A stretch of DNA of 64,000 nt from Carnegiea gigantea (GCA_029747015.1 JAKOGI010000354.1:17501-81500), one strand, 5' to 3'; counted from the first letter of the stretch, positions 1 through 11,716 are shown. Made by a program: numbers and translations. The notes: a model not told the origin generated them from the letters alone.

Positions 1-539
1 CCTTTAAGAATCCTGATTAAGCTAGCTAATATCTCTTTTTTATGGCAGAATAAACAGTTAGAATTAACAAATATGGAAGAAAAACAAGCCCCTTGTAGCG
101 ATTGTCTAGCAGTAGAATGACTGATTTTTAGAAGAACAATCAAGGTTTCATTATACTTAAGTTGTGTGCGTGCGTAAAACTCAAAAAAAAAAAATCATTT
201 ACAAAACTTCATAATAAAGAAAAAATAAGAAAATTGTAAAGAGCCTTTAAAAAGCAAAGTTAAGGCAAAATGCAAATGGCCTTAATAAGTAATGGTAAAT
301 GTAATCTAAAAAAAGTCAAGGTAAATGACATAAACCAAGGAAAAAAATTGCCTTTCCCTTTTTTTTTTTGGAAGCACAATATCTATTAATTGGGATTTTT
401 ATAATGCTTTACATTTGACTAACAGTACATTCTATCTATAAGAATTATAAAGGGAGGTGCTCTTACCTTCTTTCTTTTGGGGAGTAGAAGAGGGGCTTTA
501 TCAATTAGAAATCATTCTAGGCTAAGTTGCCCTGCTTAT
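1..539. other. Left flank, no gene recognised
   Basis: AT-rich sequence with A-runs near 182-195 and a T-run near 360. Nothing coding or repeated elsewhere in the window was recognised. On the minus strand it lies downstream of the RNase H relic at 540-950, so part of it may be degraded LINE 3' sequence; that is inference. Confidence 0.4.
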
Positions 540-950
540 TAACTAGATAAAAGATGCATAATCTCATTAGGAGGTAACAGAAACAAAAATAACTAGCTAA
601 AGCATCAGCAATCCTATTAGGTTGTCGATAACAATGGGACAAAAGGATCTCCTAATCCGGTTGACTCATGAGATCTTTGCATTGCTTCATCAAAACTGCA
701 AATTATGCATTTTTTATGGTAGATGTCTTAAAACTCTTAACCATTCTTATCATCACCAAAGCTTCACTCTGGACCAAAGCTTAGGAATCTCCAGGTATCC
801 GTCATAAAATAGCCTTGATTTTAGCCCAGGTAGGCGAATGAACACCCATCTACTTTGCAAACTCGTATGTCCATCTGTGTTGGGAGGCCACTACGTTATC
901 CCTTCCCCCCACCCCCCAACATACCGTGGTTGCTAGGTCCCATATTAAAT
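540..950 (-). pseudogene. LINE-type RNase H domain relic (RVT_3-like)
   Basis: The minus strand can be read, across stops, as a plant LINE C-terminal RNase H domain. Near 590-640 it gives SHCYRQPNRIADALAS, which resembles the family's YREANRVADALA block. Near 730-800 it gives a degraded GDS-ALVQ segment where the family has ESDS-ALVQ, and AKIKAIL upstream resembles the AE-KAI block. The RNase H domain degrades the RNA strand of RNA/DNA hybrids in some plant L1 elements. Several stops are in frame, so it is dead. The copia element at 952 begins right at its upstream end, so the older LINE may have been cut by that insertion. It could instead come from a free-standing RVT_3 gene fragment. Confidence 0.45.
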
Positions 951-951
951 T
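947..951. repeat. Target-site duplication AAATT, left copy
   Basis: AAATT immediately precedes the left LTR and matches 8518-8522 exactly. Five bases is the usual Ty1/copia integrase spacing. Confidence 0.85.
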
Positions 952-1322
952 TATTAGCCAGTTTAGGATTACCTGGATGGGGAGGTTTGCCCAAACCTTT
1001 AGCCTGCTAGGCGTCTGCCCACGAACAAGTGCTACGAGGGTCACCATATATGGTTCACGGTCAAAAACCTGAACTCACTGATCATGGCTAGGTCTGTGTG
1101 AAGAGGAGGACAGAGAGAGTATTAGGTCTGAGATAGCTTGTTGCTTAGACTGATGATCCATCCCTTTAATCCATCCTCTATTTATAATAGCACAAAGCCT
1201 CAAAACGGATTATGCAAATTAATGGCGTGATTAAGGCTAATTAATACACAATTAATCTTTTGGTAACTGCTGAATCATATATTTGAATATGGCCATTTAT
1301 TTGTGACCGTTACTGGTCAACA
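952..1322 (-). repeat. 3' LTR of copia element 1
   Basis: Direct repeat of 8147-8517. It begins TGTTGACCAG on the minus strand at 1322 and ends in CTAATA at 952, so the terminal dinucleotides are TG...TA rather than TG...CA. It contains the shared motif CTATTTATAATAG (a TATA-like site on the minus strand) near 1177-1190. Confidence 0.9.
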
Positions 1323-1334
1323 GCTCCCCCTCGG
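1323..1334 (-). promoter_or_regulatory. Polypurine tract of copia element 1
   Basis: Minus strand CCGAGGGGGAGC directly abuts the 3' LTR. A tract in this position primes plus-strand DNA synthesis in LTR retrotransposons. A second, similar pyrimidine run (AGCTCCCCCTAAATT) on the plus strand near 1864 could be a second tract. Confidence 0.75.
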
Positions 1335-2327
1335 TCACAAAGACTATGAATCACATATCTCTCTGCCAACAATCATCCCTTACGCATCATACTGGGAATT
1401 GAGCATGCAATCAAAAATAAAACTACTAATGCTATATCAAGTCACCATCTAACTGACATAATACCTTCATGAAACATCAATACCCCGAATCATTCAAATA
1501 CATCACCAATAACATATACTGTCCCTTTATGCCTGATATATCAATTGATTATATACTAAATATAATCACCCGGGCTTGATATGATGATGAGGAAATGATT
1601 CTTCCTTAGACAATCACAATAATCCATCTTAGCGTAACTACTTTCCTAATGTGCTTTGCTGGACCGTATATATCTTGGCCCTTGGACAACACATTAAAGT
1701 AGTAACATCAAGTTTCAACTTCATATTATAATTCTAAGTCAACGAGTATTGCCAATGAGCTTTACATAGTGATAAGGAAAGGGATAAAGAAAGGGAACTC
1801 ACTTATCACTTATCAGATAGCTCGATTATCAGCACACACAGTTTGATAGTGTGTTATGGCATAGCTCCCCCTAAATTGGGCATGTCACTCTTCCATGCCA
1901 TATGAATCGCAGGTTTAGCTTTTACCTAAAAAACCAATTTGAGCTACTAGACCAACATACCCAATGTTAATCTCAGCACTTAAGATTCGGCTATAAGGCT
2001 TCGATGTGAAAACTTATTTCATACTCGACTCTCCCGAGTCTCATCTTAGTCTTACTAAGGTGACTATATTTACCATTCATACATTCCTAGTATGGGCAAT
2101 CAATATTACACACCTAATGTCAATATGATCCAGTCTCATCTTGTCCACTACTCAAGCGTCAGGGCGATTGCTTGTGTGACTACACCAATCAGAAGCCTGA
2201 TGACATAATGTGCCTTATAATGTACTTGTATATTTATGAACATCTGAAAAGGAACATCATTCTTTATTTCATAAATATTTAATACAAGTAAAATCATGTC
2301 CATCATACACTTAGATACATCCAAAAA
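1335..2327 (-). other. 3' non-coding region of copia element 1
   Basis: About 1 kb between the end of the pol relic and the purine tract. It has no readable copia domain in any frame. It is AT-rich and includes the second purine-tract-like site near 1864. Confidence 0.6.
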
Positions 2328-3923
2328 CTAAGTCCTATGTAGACCTAAGCTCATCACATGAGATTTAAAAGCATCTCTAGGAATAGGCTTAATTAAAAGA
2401 TCTACTATCATTCTACTTACAGATACATACTTAATGATAACTTTTTCTCTCTTATGGCATTTCATACAAAATGAGAACACCTCTTAATATGCTTAGTATT
2501 CCTGTGGAACTTTGGATCTCTTGCAAATTGGATAGCAGCGGTGTTGTCACATAACAATTCGACAGGATCGTTAACCCCAAGAGTGAGGTCAAGATCTTAC
2601 AGAAAGCTCCTTAGCCACATTGCCTCTTGAGTGGCAAGGCAGCAAGCTACATACCCTGCTTCCATAGTCGAAAGTGCTATGCAGTCTTGTTTCTTACTGC
2701 ACCAAGATATTACTCCCTTGCCTAGGGTGAACACATATCCTAAGGTAGACCTAGATTCATCGAGATTCACCACCCCAATCAGCATCTGTATATCCTCTCA
2801 ACTTAAGATCTTCAATTTGGTAGCAAAGGACCAGGTCACTCGTACCATGTAGGTAATGAAAGATCCTTTTGACGGCTTGCCAGTGTGCAAGTCCTGGGTT
2901 GCTTTGGTAATGACTTACCAAACCAACCGCAAAACAAATGCCTAGCCATGTACACAATATGACATACATTAAACTTTCTACTGCACTAGCGTAAGGAACA
3001 TTGTTTATTCTCCTTCTCTTTATCTGTCTTAGGACATTGGTCGAGACTTAAGGTTAAACCCTTCTCTACTGGAGAGTCCATGGGTTTAGAGTAATGCATC
3101 TAAAAACGTTCTAAGATTTTATTAATATATGCTTCTTGACTCAAACAAAAAGCTTCTTAGAACAGTTTCGAGTTATCTCTACGCCTAGGACATACCTAAC
3201 CTCACCCATATCCTTTATCTCGAAGACAGAGGACAACACTGCTTAGTGGTTTAGATCATCTCCATGTTGTTTCCAACCAATAGTATATCATCAACATACA
3301 AAGTAAGAAGTATAATCCTCTTTGTAGTTTTCTTGACATACACACAATGGTCTTCAGAAACCATATGTAAGCCATAAGAGATAATGGCTTCGTTCAATCT
3401 GAAGTATCAAGCTCTGGAAGACTGCTTGAGACCATGAATGGATCTTTTAAGACGACAAACCTTGTTCTCTTGACCTTTCGATACAAAACCAATAGGTTGA
3501 TCCATATAGATTTCTTCTTCAAGATTTCCATTAAGGAAAGCAGTCCATTTGGAACAATTCTAAATCCAAATGGGCAACCAGGGCCAAAAGTAGGCGAATA
3601 GAGGTAATTCTCACTACAATAGAAAAAGTCTCTTCATAGTCTACCCTTTCAATTTGGGTAAACCTGTTCGCCATCAAATGAGCCTGAAACTAATCGATTG
3701 ATCCATAAGCATGATGTTTTATCTTGAAAACCCACTTGTTTCCAATCGATTTATGCCGAGGAGGAAGATCAACAAGTTTCCAAACTTGGTTTCTTGCTGT
3801 AGAGTCCATTTCATCCCTCATGGCGTCCATCCACTCTTTGTGGTTTGGTGAACCGATAGCCTCTCGAAAAGAGGTAGGCTTTTCCATCTCTAATGGAGTC
3901 CACAGGAATATCTCCTCTTCGAT
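2328..3923 (-). pseudogene. Copia 1 reverse transcriptase and RNase H relic
   Basis: RVT_2-type RT begins near 3887 with the EWMDAMRDEMDS block and the VWKLVDLP...KWVFKIKHH segment. The catalytic YVDD is at 3287-3298. RNase H follows at 2969-2328: GYTDADW gives the first acidic residue, ALSTMEAGY the second (usually STMEAEY), and LLCDNTAA the third. The tail ends near 2328 after a segment like the family's KYVSTSRM-AD-LTK block. A frame change occurs between 2757 and 2785, and the stretch between 3000 and 3690 needs several frame changes. The product would have copied element RNA to DNA in virus-like particles; it cannot now be made as one chain. Confidence 0.88.
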
Positions 3924-5425
3924 TTAAAAATATGATTGAGGTATTCTTCCATGCCCACTTCTTCGCAGTAGAGGGCCTGCGCTGGTCTGACCCACTGAGG
4001 TATTCTTCCCTCTATTTATAAGAAGTATAGAATCCTCAACTGTGAGAGAATCATTGCCATTATCTTGAATAAGTGGACGAACCTCGTGTTCATGTTCATG
4101 TACTGGAGAAGGTGGACGACCCTCATTCTCAGGTTGATTCTCTTGGGTAACCAATAACTTATGATCTCTTCCAGACAGCGAAACAGTACTATCCTCAATG
4201 ACACGGTGAGTGTTTAAATCCCCCCCTCACCAAGAGATAGTTGATTGTCTAGCGGTAACTCATACAACGTGGTATCCTGTTTGATTTCACCAATGCTTGG
4301 GAATTCATCCTCAAGGAACTCAACATTACGTGAATCCACTTCTGTCAAACCACCATTAGGGTGTTCACCATATATAACATATCCTTTAGAATGTTCGAGA
4401 TATCGTATGAACACCATTTTAGTGGCCCTCGGACCACGTTTCCTATATTTGTGAGCTTGGTTGTGTACATAACCAGTCGAACCCCATGGGCATAAATGTT
4501 CCAAGGAGGTCTTTCTACCATGCTATAACTCATATGGGGTAGCGGATACACTCTTATTAGGCACAAGGTTAAGAATTTAAGCCGCCGTGAGCAACGCATC
4601 TGCCCAAAAACTAATTGGGAGATTGGCGTGTGCCATCATTGACTTGACGATGTCAAGCAATGTTTGATTCCAACGCTCTGCCACACCATTTTGTTGTGGA
4701 GTGCCAGGAATTGTGAGTTGTCTTTGCATGCCCTTTTCCTTACAAAATTCTTTGAACATATTTGAGAGGTATTCACCACCACGATTAGTTCAAAGAGTCT
4801 TAACTCTCCGATCTCATTGAGTCTCAACCTCAGCTACAAAATGTTTAAACATATCAAGTGCTTCATAGCGATGTGATAATAGGTACATATATCCATATCT
4901 TGAATAATCATCTATGAAAGTGAGGAAATAGAAAGCCCCATGATGTGCTTTCGCATTCATGGGTCCACATATATCAGAGTGAATAAACTCTAGGGGGCTT
5001 GACGCCCTTGAAGCCTTACCAAAAAGCTTCGCGGTCGCCTTATCAACTAGACACGACTCATATCTAGGCAACTTAACCTTAGTGAGTTGGTCTAAAAGAC
5101 CTTTACCTAGCCAACTCATCCTGTCTTGGCCAATATGACTAAGCCTAACATGCCATTTAATGGATTCAGAATCAGAATCAAAGCTTGAGATAAAAGTAGA
5201 AGGAGAATTATTATAACAATGATCCAAATCTAATACAAGGAAATCGTTCTTTAAAGTTGCGTGGCTAAACATATAGCCACCATACATAATGTTTAAACCA
5301 TTTGGACAAGAACTAAAACCAAAACCTGATTTCATTTAAGAAACTAAAGATAAAAAATAGACTCGCACACTAGGTGCATAGAAGGCATAAAAAAGAAGCA
5401 ACTTATTTCCTCCTTGTAAGATGAG
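3924..5425 (-). pseudogene. Copia 1 integrase relic
   Basis: At 4814-5335 the zinc-binding part reads WHVRLSHIG then YESCLVDK, so the second cysteine of the usual CxxC is lost. The core follows with HSDICGPM (first Asp) and TFIDDYSRYGYMYL (second Asp). The third catalytic residue lies in the next block (4577-4759), in GTPQQNGVAERWNQTLLD. At 4214-4504 is the C-terminal part, with RGPRATKMVFIRYLEHSKGYV. A linker rich in Glu and Pro follows (3924-4154). Stops and frame changes separate the blocks. Integrase inserts the cDNA; the 5-bp AAATT duplication fits this family. Confidence 0.9.
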
Positions 5426-5704
5426 TTAGTACATTCCAACACTGAGAACGTCTTCTTCATTACCGTTACCCAGCACGACAGTTTGTGAATCCATTGGGTA
5501 CCAGTAAAAATCCACAAACCCAGCTCTGTCCCGAACTATGTGCTTGCTTGCTCCCATATCTACAATCCAATTAGGAAAATAGTTAGCAACTAATGCATGG
5601 GGGCATACATATAATTCAGGAGAACAAATGGAAGAAGATACCTTCTTCAGCTCAGGACAATCCCAAGCGTAGTGACCTTCCTTTCCACAATTATAGCACT
5701 TCAC
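5426..5704 (-). pseudogene. Copia 1 Gag zinc knuckle and aspartic protease relic
   Basis: This readable block starts with a complete CCHC zinc knuckle, CYNCGKEGHYAWDC, the RNA-binding end of Gag. About 35 residues later comes the protease active site, WIVDMGASKHIV. The family normally has D-S/T-G-A at this point, so the serine is replaced by methionine and the enzyme is probably inactive. The copia arrangement, with knuckle and protease in one frame, is preserved. Confidence 0.9.
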
Positions 5705-6506
5705 ACGTGCTATATTGATCCCTCCATTACCTTTAGCCTTCTGCTTCTTGGCAATCCCTGCCTTCGGCCTACCATTTTGAGGGGATGAAAACCCTTCTTG
5801 GCCTATCGACCTTGGTTATTCTTATTGCCTTTGGCAACAAGAGCTACATGAGGAGTGCCTAACATTTTCAGGCATTCTCTTCCATTTCAATGCAGCTTTG
5901 GATCTCAGCAAAGGTCTCAATATGTTCAGAATGAGCCAAGACAGCCTTGACATGATTCCAATGCTAAGATTCTATAGGGAGAGCCCGAATCATATTCAGG
6001 ACTTGCTCTCCCTTAGAAATTTCCTTACCAGCAGCCTTGAGATCATGAATTATGTCACTCATAATTCGTAAATGTTCAGTCATGGTATGACTGGAATCCA
6101 TTTGGTACTATATCCATTTGAGCTATAAGATATAAAGCCTTGTCTCGGATGTTTGACCAAAACGAATTTTGAGTTGGTCCCACATGTCCTTAGCTGTGGG
6201 ACACAGCTCAAATTCTCCAATGAGATCATCGTGCATGAAATACAATATAGTAAAGCGTGCACTTTGATCCTTATTGGACCAGTCTTGGTCGGCCTGTAAG
6301 CTCTCTTGATACTGCTCAGAAGAAGTATCAATGGCCTTTCCATCTTTATCCGTATCCGATGGCAGAAACTTGGCTACCGTCAAGTGTTCCAGCAGGTCTG
6401 TTTGATTCAAAAGAAACTAAATCTTCCACTTCCACATGTCATAGTTAGACCTATCTAACTTCTGACTAGTGGAAAGTTCATTGATCATTGCGCTGTTAGT
6501 TGTCAT
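5705..6506 (-). pseudogene. Copia 1 Gag relic
   Basis: The likely start codon is at 6504-6506 and opens MTTNSAMINEL, followed by LDRSNYDMWKWKI, a typical copia Gag opening (UBN2 region). A TAG interrupts this frame about 30 codons in. The frame continues as NQTDLLEHLTVAKFLPSD and then the conserved TAKDMWDQLKIRFG (6123-6410). Downstream to 5705 the reading moves between frames. Gag would form the particle shell and package element RNA. Identification is firm; the exact start is inferred from the family. Confidence 0.85.
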
Positions 6507-8132
6507 ATCTATGAGTTTACATTGAGGCGGACTTTAGGCACATGTTTTCAACAGTAATTAAATTTTTAAAGTTTCATCATTCATGTCATCTGATTGAAAA
6601 ATTCGCTAAGTTCATAATCATCTCATATAATCATGAACCAGAAAATTTAAATAACTTAATTATAACCATATTTCCATAAAAATGCTTATGGACCACAATT
6701 GAAAATGTTAAACGAATTAACATTGATTTAAATATCACATAGATATTTAATAAGATCTATGTAAAACTAATTTACATATGCACATATTGGAGATTATACA
6801 TATATATGAAATTATTTCATATTTCTATTATTATTAACTATTTAACAAAATAATATTCGACATATAAAACGAATTTACATGTAATGAGCATGCAATAGCA
6901 AATATTGGAACATTAAACATATTAATGGTATAATAAAAAGTGCATGCATTCAAAAATCAAAATTAATATGAATTTCCAACTAATCTCAAGAATGCATCAG
7001 ATTGAACTTACTTATGCTCTTATAATAAAACAAAACTTTTAATATAATCATAAAGCCTAAAAGTATAGCCTTTAAAAAACGAGGCCCTTCCTTTTAAAAT
7101 TTCGGTCTCTTGGTTGCTTTTATACCAGAATCTTCTCCCTCTGTATTGAAGCCTCTTACTCTCTCTCTAACTCTAAGGCTTTCTCTCTCTCTGAAATTCG
7201 ACTCTCAGCCGAGAGCTCGAATTCTCGATTCTCATTGTAGCCATGGCCGCCCACCTCAACCTCAGATCGGTGTCAACACCAGTCACCTTGGCTGAGACCC
7301 AAAATCGCCGGTACCACCACCCAACACTGCAACCCAGATGAGGATAAACTACAATGTTGCCGCGACCTAAACTAAGTCCATGGCATCATAAACTAACCAA
7401 AAAACCATGCCAGCGAGTAGATCGGCCACCGAGCATTCGACTGGAGCCACCCACTCGCGCAACGCGCCACCCCCTGTGACTGCGTGTCGTTGTCACTCGC
7501 AGTCTGTCAGGTGTTTTGGCTTGGTTTCATACTGGATAATGGTAGATCGGTGGGGTTCAATGTCAGTGGGAGGAAGAAAACATTTCAAAGAGTTTTCGTC
7601 CGCGGCACGTGTGCGGTTTTTGATGGGTTCAAGGTAAGTCCGCTCTTCATTTTTTTTGTTTTTTTTTTTTTGGACAATGGGGTATCACTGGGAAGTCCAA
7701 TCTAGGTAAGACAGAGGGGGTTGCAGTCCGTGGTTAGATCTGAGAGGTTTCATGGCAAGGGAGTAGGTCTCAGATCTGGATTTTTATTTCATCAGGATTA
7801 TACATAAAGACATGAATTTGATGTTTTTCTCTAGATCAATTAACTAGAATTCATGCATACAACTATCATTCTTACAACATGATTTATACTTAAACATGTT
7901 TTGATTTTTTCAGTTAAAATAGCATTCCTCTATGTATAAATTAAAACATAGATTAGCTTGCAGTCTGATTTACACATTTCACACAGAAATGTACGATCTG
8001 GAATTTAATCGATTCATGTGGCTACAAGCAGAATATATCGCATTTAAGCATCTTTTCCAGATTCATTTTCTATTTTCATATAGTGCACTCATGATCATAA
8101 TCATATGGTCAAGGCTAGAATCTAAATAGGGA
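6507..8132 (-). other. Long 5' leader of copia element 1
   Basis: About 1.6 kb lies between the primer site and Gag, longer than many copia leaders. The stretch 7110-7640 is richer in GC than its surroundings and on the plus strand contains short open frames and a splice-donor-like TTCAAGGTAAGT at 7627-7638. This may be a captured host fragment or only leader sequence. The part 6540-7080 is very AT-rich. Confidence 0.5.
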
Positions 8133-8145
8133 GGCTCTGATATCA
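8133..8145 (-). promoter_or_regulatory. Primer-binding site, tRNA-iMet type (copia 1)
   Basis: Minus strand TGATATCAGAGCC one base inside the 5' LTR. It matches the plant initiator-Met tRNA 3' end complement TGGTATCAGAGCC with one change. This fixes the direction of the element. Confidence 0.85.
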
Positions 8146-8146
8146 T

Positions 8147-8517
8147 TATTAGCCAGTTTAGGATTACTTGGATGTGGAGGTTTGCTTGAACCTTTAGCCT
8201 GCTAGGCGTCTGCCCACGAACAGGTGCTACTAGAGTCACCTTATATGTTTCACGCTCAAAAACCCAAACCCACTGATGATGGCTAGGTTTGTGTGAGGAG
8301 GAGGACAGAGAGAGTATTAGGTCTGGGGTAGCTTGTTACTTAGATTGATGATCCATCCCCTTAATCCATCCTCTATTTATAATAGCACAGAGCCTCACAA
8401 CAAATTATGCAAATTGATGGGGTGATTAAGGCTGATTAATACACAATTAATCTTTTTGTAACTGTTGAATCATATATTTGATTATGGCCATTTATTTGCG
8501 GATACTACTGGTCAACA
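8147..8517 (-). repeat. 5' LTR of copia element 1
   Basis: Direct repeat of 952-1322, same length, with scattered substitutions and no large gap. It begins TGTTGACCAG at 8517 on the minus strand and ends one base before the primer site. Confidence 0.9.
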
Positions 8518-8522
8518 AAATT
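8518..8522. repeat. Target-site duplication AAATT, right copy
   Basis: Exact copy of 947-951, directly outside the right LTR. Confidence 0.85.
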
Positions 8523-9585
8523 AATTGCAATGGCTGCGACGATGTGAGGATAATTTTACTAGGGGATTTTTACACTTAGGACACTTCAGGTTTTCGAAAT
8601 TAATTTTTAACTCAAACATTTTTGACTTCATTCTAACCAGCTTTAATCATTGATTGTTCAGGCAGAAATTGAGTTAATTTATACCTGTATTATATATTAT
8701 TTACTCCAAAATAAATGATTATGTTAGGATTTTCATATATTTTTATTTATTTTGTAGGAATTTGGAAACACTTGAAGAAAATTAAATGAGTTGGCTCAAA
8801 CTAGATCAAATCTTGGGTCAGCTTAAGCAAAAGAAGGAAAAGGAAAGAAGAAGCCAAAGCCCAGCCCCGGCCCGAATTCTTCCTCCACCATTCCCACAAC
8901 CCAGACTGTGCTTTCTCTCCCTTCTTTCTTCTTTCGCTAGGCTGGCCTATTCTCTAGCACCCCAGTCCGTGGCTTGGTAGTGCTTGAAACCCAGCTTCCC
9001 CCATCCTTCACTTCGCGGGCCTGTTCAACTTATAACTCGAGGTCCAATACTTTCCCCAGACCTAAAACCTAGCCCGCTTCTCTTTCTTTATGTTGTCATA
9101 TGCAGTGCATGTGATCCTTTCTCTTCTCCTCTTTTTCTATGCTCACCACGCATACTGGCCCAGTTGCTACCCCTCTTTCTTACCTTCTCACGGACTGGGC
9201 TCCATCTATTCGCGTAGCCTATTTTCCCTTTCTTCTTCATTTACCCGGTTACACACGAGTCACGTGATTCGAGCGTTTCATCTTCTCCTATCACTTCTCG
9301 CTCGTCTCCAGCGAGAACCAGGGTCTCAAGCTCTGCCTTTTTGTTTTCTCTGCAAAGCTTTTACTCTTCTTCAATTCATTTTACCATAATCATCACGTCT
9401 GTTACTCCAACTATCACCATTACCCTCATCAATTGGAGAGTGGAAGATGGGAATTAATGAGGGGCTAGAAATCAAGGATAAGAGCAGCATGCATGGAGAA
9501 AAAAGGTAGTTGATCATCATATGTTCCTCTTTGTTTTTTTTTCAGTTTTTTCTCAGATTCAGTAAAATAGAATTCCAATTCAGGT
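8523..9585. other. Unassigned region with pyrimidine-rich stretch
   Basis: No recognised gene. About 8870-9360 is pyrimidine-rich on the plus strand and gives overlapping Ser/Leu/Pro/Phe-rich open frames, which is what a CT-rich tract produces by chance. It could be the 5' part of an old LTR or a host 5' UTR; I cannot tell which. Confidence 0.4.
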
Positions 9586-10597
9586 AGTGTTTGGTTGGAA
9601 GGAAAATGGTTTTCTTGGAAAGTCATTTTGGAAAATTGATTTTCACGTCTCATTTTTCGTTGTTTGGTACAAGATAAATCAATTTTCTTAGAAAAGATGA
9701 AAACATCAACTGAATTGTTTAAATAGCGAAAATATTAATTGAATGGTTGTGGTAGAGATAAATGTTGACTAAACGAATAAATTTTGAACTTAAAATTCAT
9801 ATTTGAGGTTTTTTTCAATGCTTCTTATTGGATAATCAAGTTTTGATCTAAATCGTTAAAATTATTTTAGTGATAAAAAAATCAACTGAATTGTTTAAGT
9901 GGTGAAAAATGTCGATTGAATTGTGTGCTAGAAAAAAATATTGACCAAATGAAGGAATGTCGTGCTCAAAATCTCAATTTAAACATATTTTAATCTTTCC
10001 TATCCGATTATCAAGTTTCAATCGAAACTATTAAAACAGTTCTAGTGGTGAAAAATATTCATTGCACTGTTTAAGGGGCGAAAAATATCAATTAATTGTT
10101 GTGAAAAAATGTTGACCAAATGAAAAAATATCAAGCTCAAAATCTAAATTTGAGCCAATTTTAATATTTTCTATCTGATAATCAAGTTTTGATCCAAATT
10201 GTTGAAATCGTTTTAGTGACAAGTCAATTGAATTGTTTTAGTGGCAAAAAATATCGATTAACTTGTCGTGGTGGAGATAAATGTTGATTAAATGAAAGAA
10301 ATTTAAGTTGAAAATTTAGATTTGAGCTTATTTTAATCTTTCCTATCAAATAGTCAAGTTTCGATCTAAACTGTTGAAATCGAATTTTACACCTAAATTT
10401 TAGCTGACCATATTATTAAAGAGTTGAATGAGAAAAATCAACTTTCCATCTTCTTCAAAAGGGAATCATTATCTTGCATTGGGGGTGGGGGGGAATCATT
10501 TTTCATGGAAAATAGTTTTCCATTCTTTATTGTGCTAAACAATGAAAAATTGGAAAACCATTTTTCAGGAAAATAATTTTCCCCCCAACCAAACACT
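9586..10597. mobile_element. Non-autonomous TIR element with internal tandem repeat
   Basis: The two ends are inverted copies: AGTGTTTGGTTGG at 9586 and its reverse complement ending at 10597. Similarity continues inward for roughly 90 bp in two blocks (GGAAAATGGTTTTC and a second TTGTTTGG/AGTACAA-like block). The interior (9700-10390) is a tandem repeat. No transposase is present. The long patchy TIR suggests a MULE- or hAT-type MITE. I saw no clean target duplication. Confidence 0.7.
9700..10390. repeat. Tandem repeat, about 170-bp unit, about 4 copies
   Basis: The phrase GAATTGTTTAAGTGG-GAAAAAT recurs near 9712, 9891, 10058 and 10228. Between copies come the same ordered phrases: ATGTTGACCAAATGA, CTCAAAATCT-AATTTGAG, TTTTAATCTTTCCTATC and ATAATCAAGTTTTGATC. 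Units differ by many substitutions, so the array is old. Confidence 0.75.
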
Positions 10598-11496
10598 GCT
10601 TTAGTTTAATTTGCTTTTGGGCCATTGAATACGAGTTGAATTTTTGAAATCTGGCTTGGAATAATATTCAATTTGGGAGTGCTTTGTTGAGTTCGAATCA
10701 GTTTCTGGTTGTTTTGGTTCTTGAATTTGCTGCCACAAAGTCGCATTCTGACCTTTAGAAAGATTAATCTGGAGCTTTTGTTGTTCACTTTTCTCCATGG
10801 TTGAACTGGATATGCGTCATGCATGGTCTCAACTCTCAATGATGGATCTTGAGTTTGATTACTATTTTTCATTGTTAGAATTACAATGAAACACATTATG
10901 CTCACCACTGTTAGAATTATGCTAGTCAGAAATTAGCTTCATCTTTTTAAGGTTTTAGTTTGGCTAATAGCATTAGTCATATGTAATTTATTAATGAATT
11001 TATTTTAGGTTTTAAGTATCTGTTAATTAGTTTAGACCTTTAGTAACCTAACTACTCATTCTATTCTTGAGGATTGACCCTTAAGTGCTACCATGAAAGC
11101 TATACGATTGCGGTTTAAAATTTCATCTTTACAAAAATTCACAACGTTGATGTACGTTTAATATAGGACCTAACTCTATTGAGGAGATGCTATGATAACT
11201 AAACAACCTTGCATTGCCTGAACTACCTTTAGTGGTTAGAGGCTTAGTCATTTCAAAATTATTTGAATGAATAAAACAATCCCAAAAATGGTGTAGAAAA
11301 ACCATGAAAAAGGAGGTAAATTTGACTAAAAAAGTGTTTTTTAGCGAGAGAATTAGATAAAAGTTGGTCTAATCCCCATCATTTCATCGCGTTAAATGAG
11401 AAAAAAATACAATTGTTGAGACAATAATATTAAATTAAGGTAATGTGGTCATCAATATCATTTTTTTTTTTTTTTTACTTTGGTTGGAAACTAACT
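10598..11496. other. No gene recognised
   Basis: AT-rich unique-looking sequence. Two short minus-strand open frames at 10601-10908 match nothing I recognise. A T-run lies at 11461-11476. Confidence 0.4.
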
Positions 11497-11499
11497 TAA

Positions 11500-11716
11500 G
11501 AGCATGTTCTTTTCAACTTATCATACGCATTATCATAAGTATTCAACAACTTTCAACACAATTCAACATCATTTAGTGCAATTTAGTACTATTAAGTACT
11601 TATTGAAAATAATTAGTTATATTTTATTCAAGCATTCAGTATGTTTCAGCATGATTCAGCGTATTTCAATAATAAGCACCGATAAATACTTATCATAAGT
11701 CGAAAAGAGTATGCCC
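11500..11716. mobile_element. PIF/Harbinger (Tourist)-like MITE
   Basis: A 217-bp element with inverted ends: GAGCATGTTCTTTTCAACTTATCAT at the left, and on the reverse strand from the right GGGCATACTCTTTTCGACTTATGAT. TAA flanks both sides (11497-11499 and 11717-11719), the 3-bp duplication usual for PIF/Harbinger. There is no coding capacity. The open frame at 11504-11698 lies inside it and is not a gene. Confidence 0.75.

Larger units (their letters stand above)
952..8517 (-). mobile_element. Ty1/copia retrotransposon 1, complete but dead
   Basis: Two 371-bp LTRs in direct orientation bound a 6.8-kb interior. The element starts TGTTGACC on the minus strand and ends CTAATA. The 5-bp target duplication AAATT is perfect (947-951 and 8518-8522). 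A tRNA-iMet-type primer site follows the 5' LTR and a purine tract precedes the 3' LTR. The domain order on the minus strand is Gag, protease, integrase, RT, RNase H, which is the copia order. The coding region is broken by several stops and frameshifts. The LTRs differ at a fair number of positions, so the insertion is not recent. The 5' leader (about 1.6 kb) and 3' non-coding part (about 1 kb) are long. Confidence 0.93.

Noticed and set aside
8786..9389. Three overlapping Ser/Leu/Pro-rich plus-strand frames as a possible secreted protein
   Set aside because: All three frames are open across a CT-rich tract, which is expected by composition. No domain, no supporting start context.
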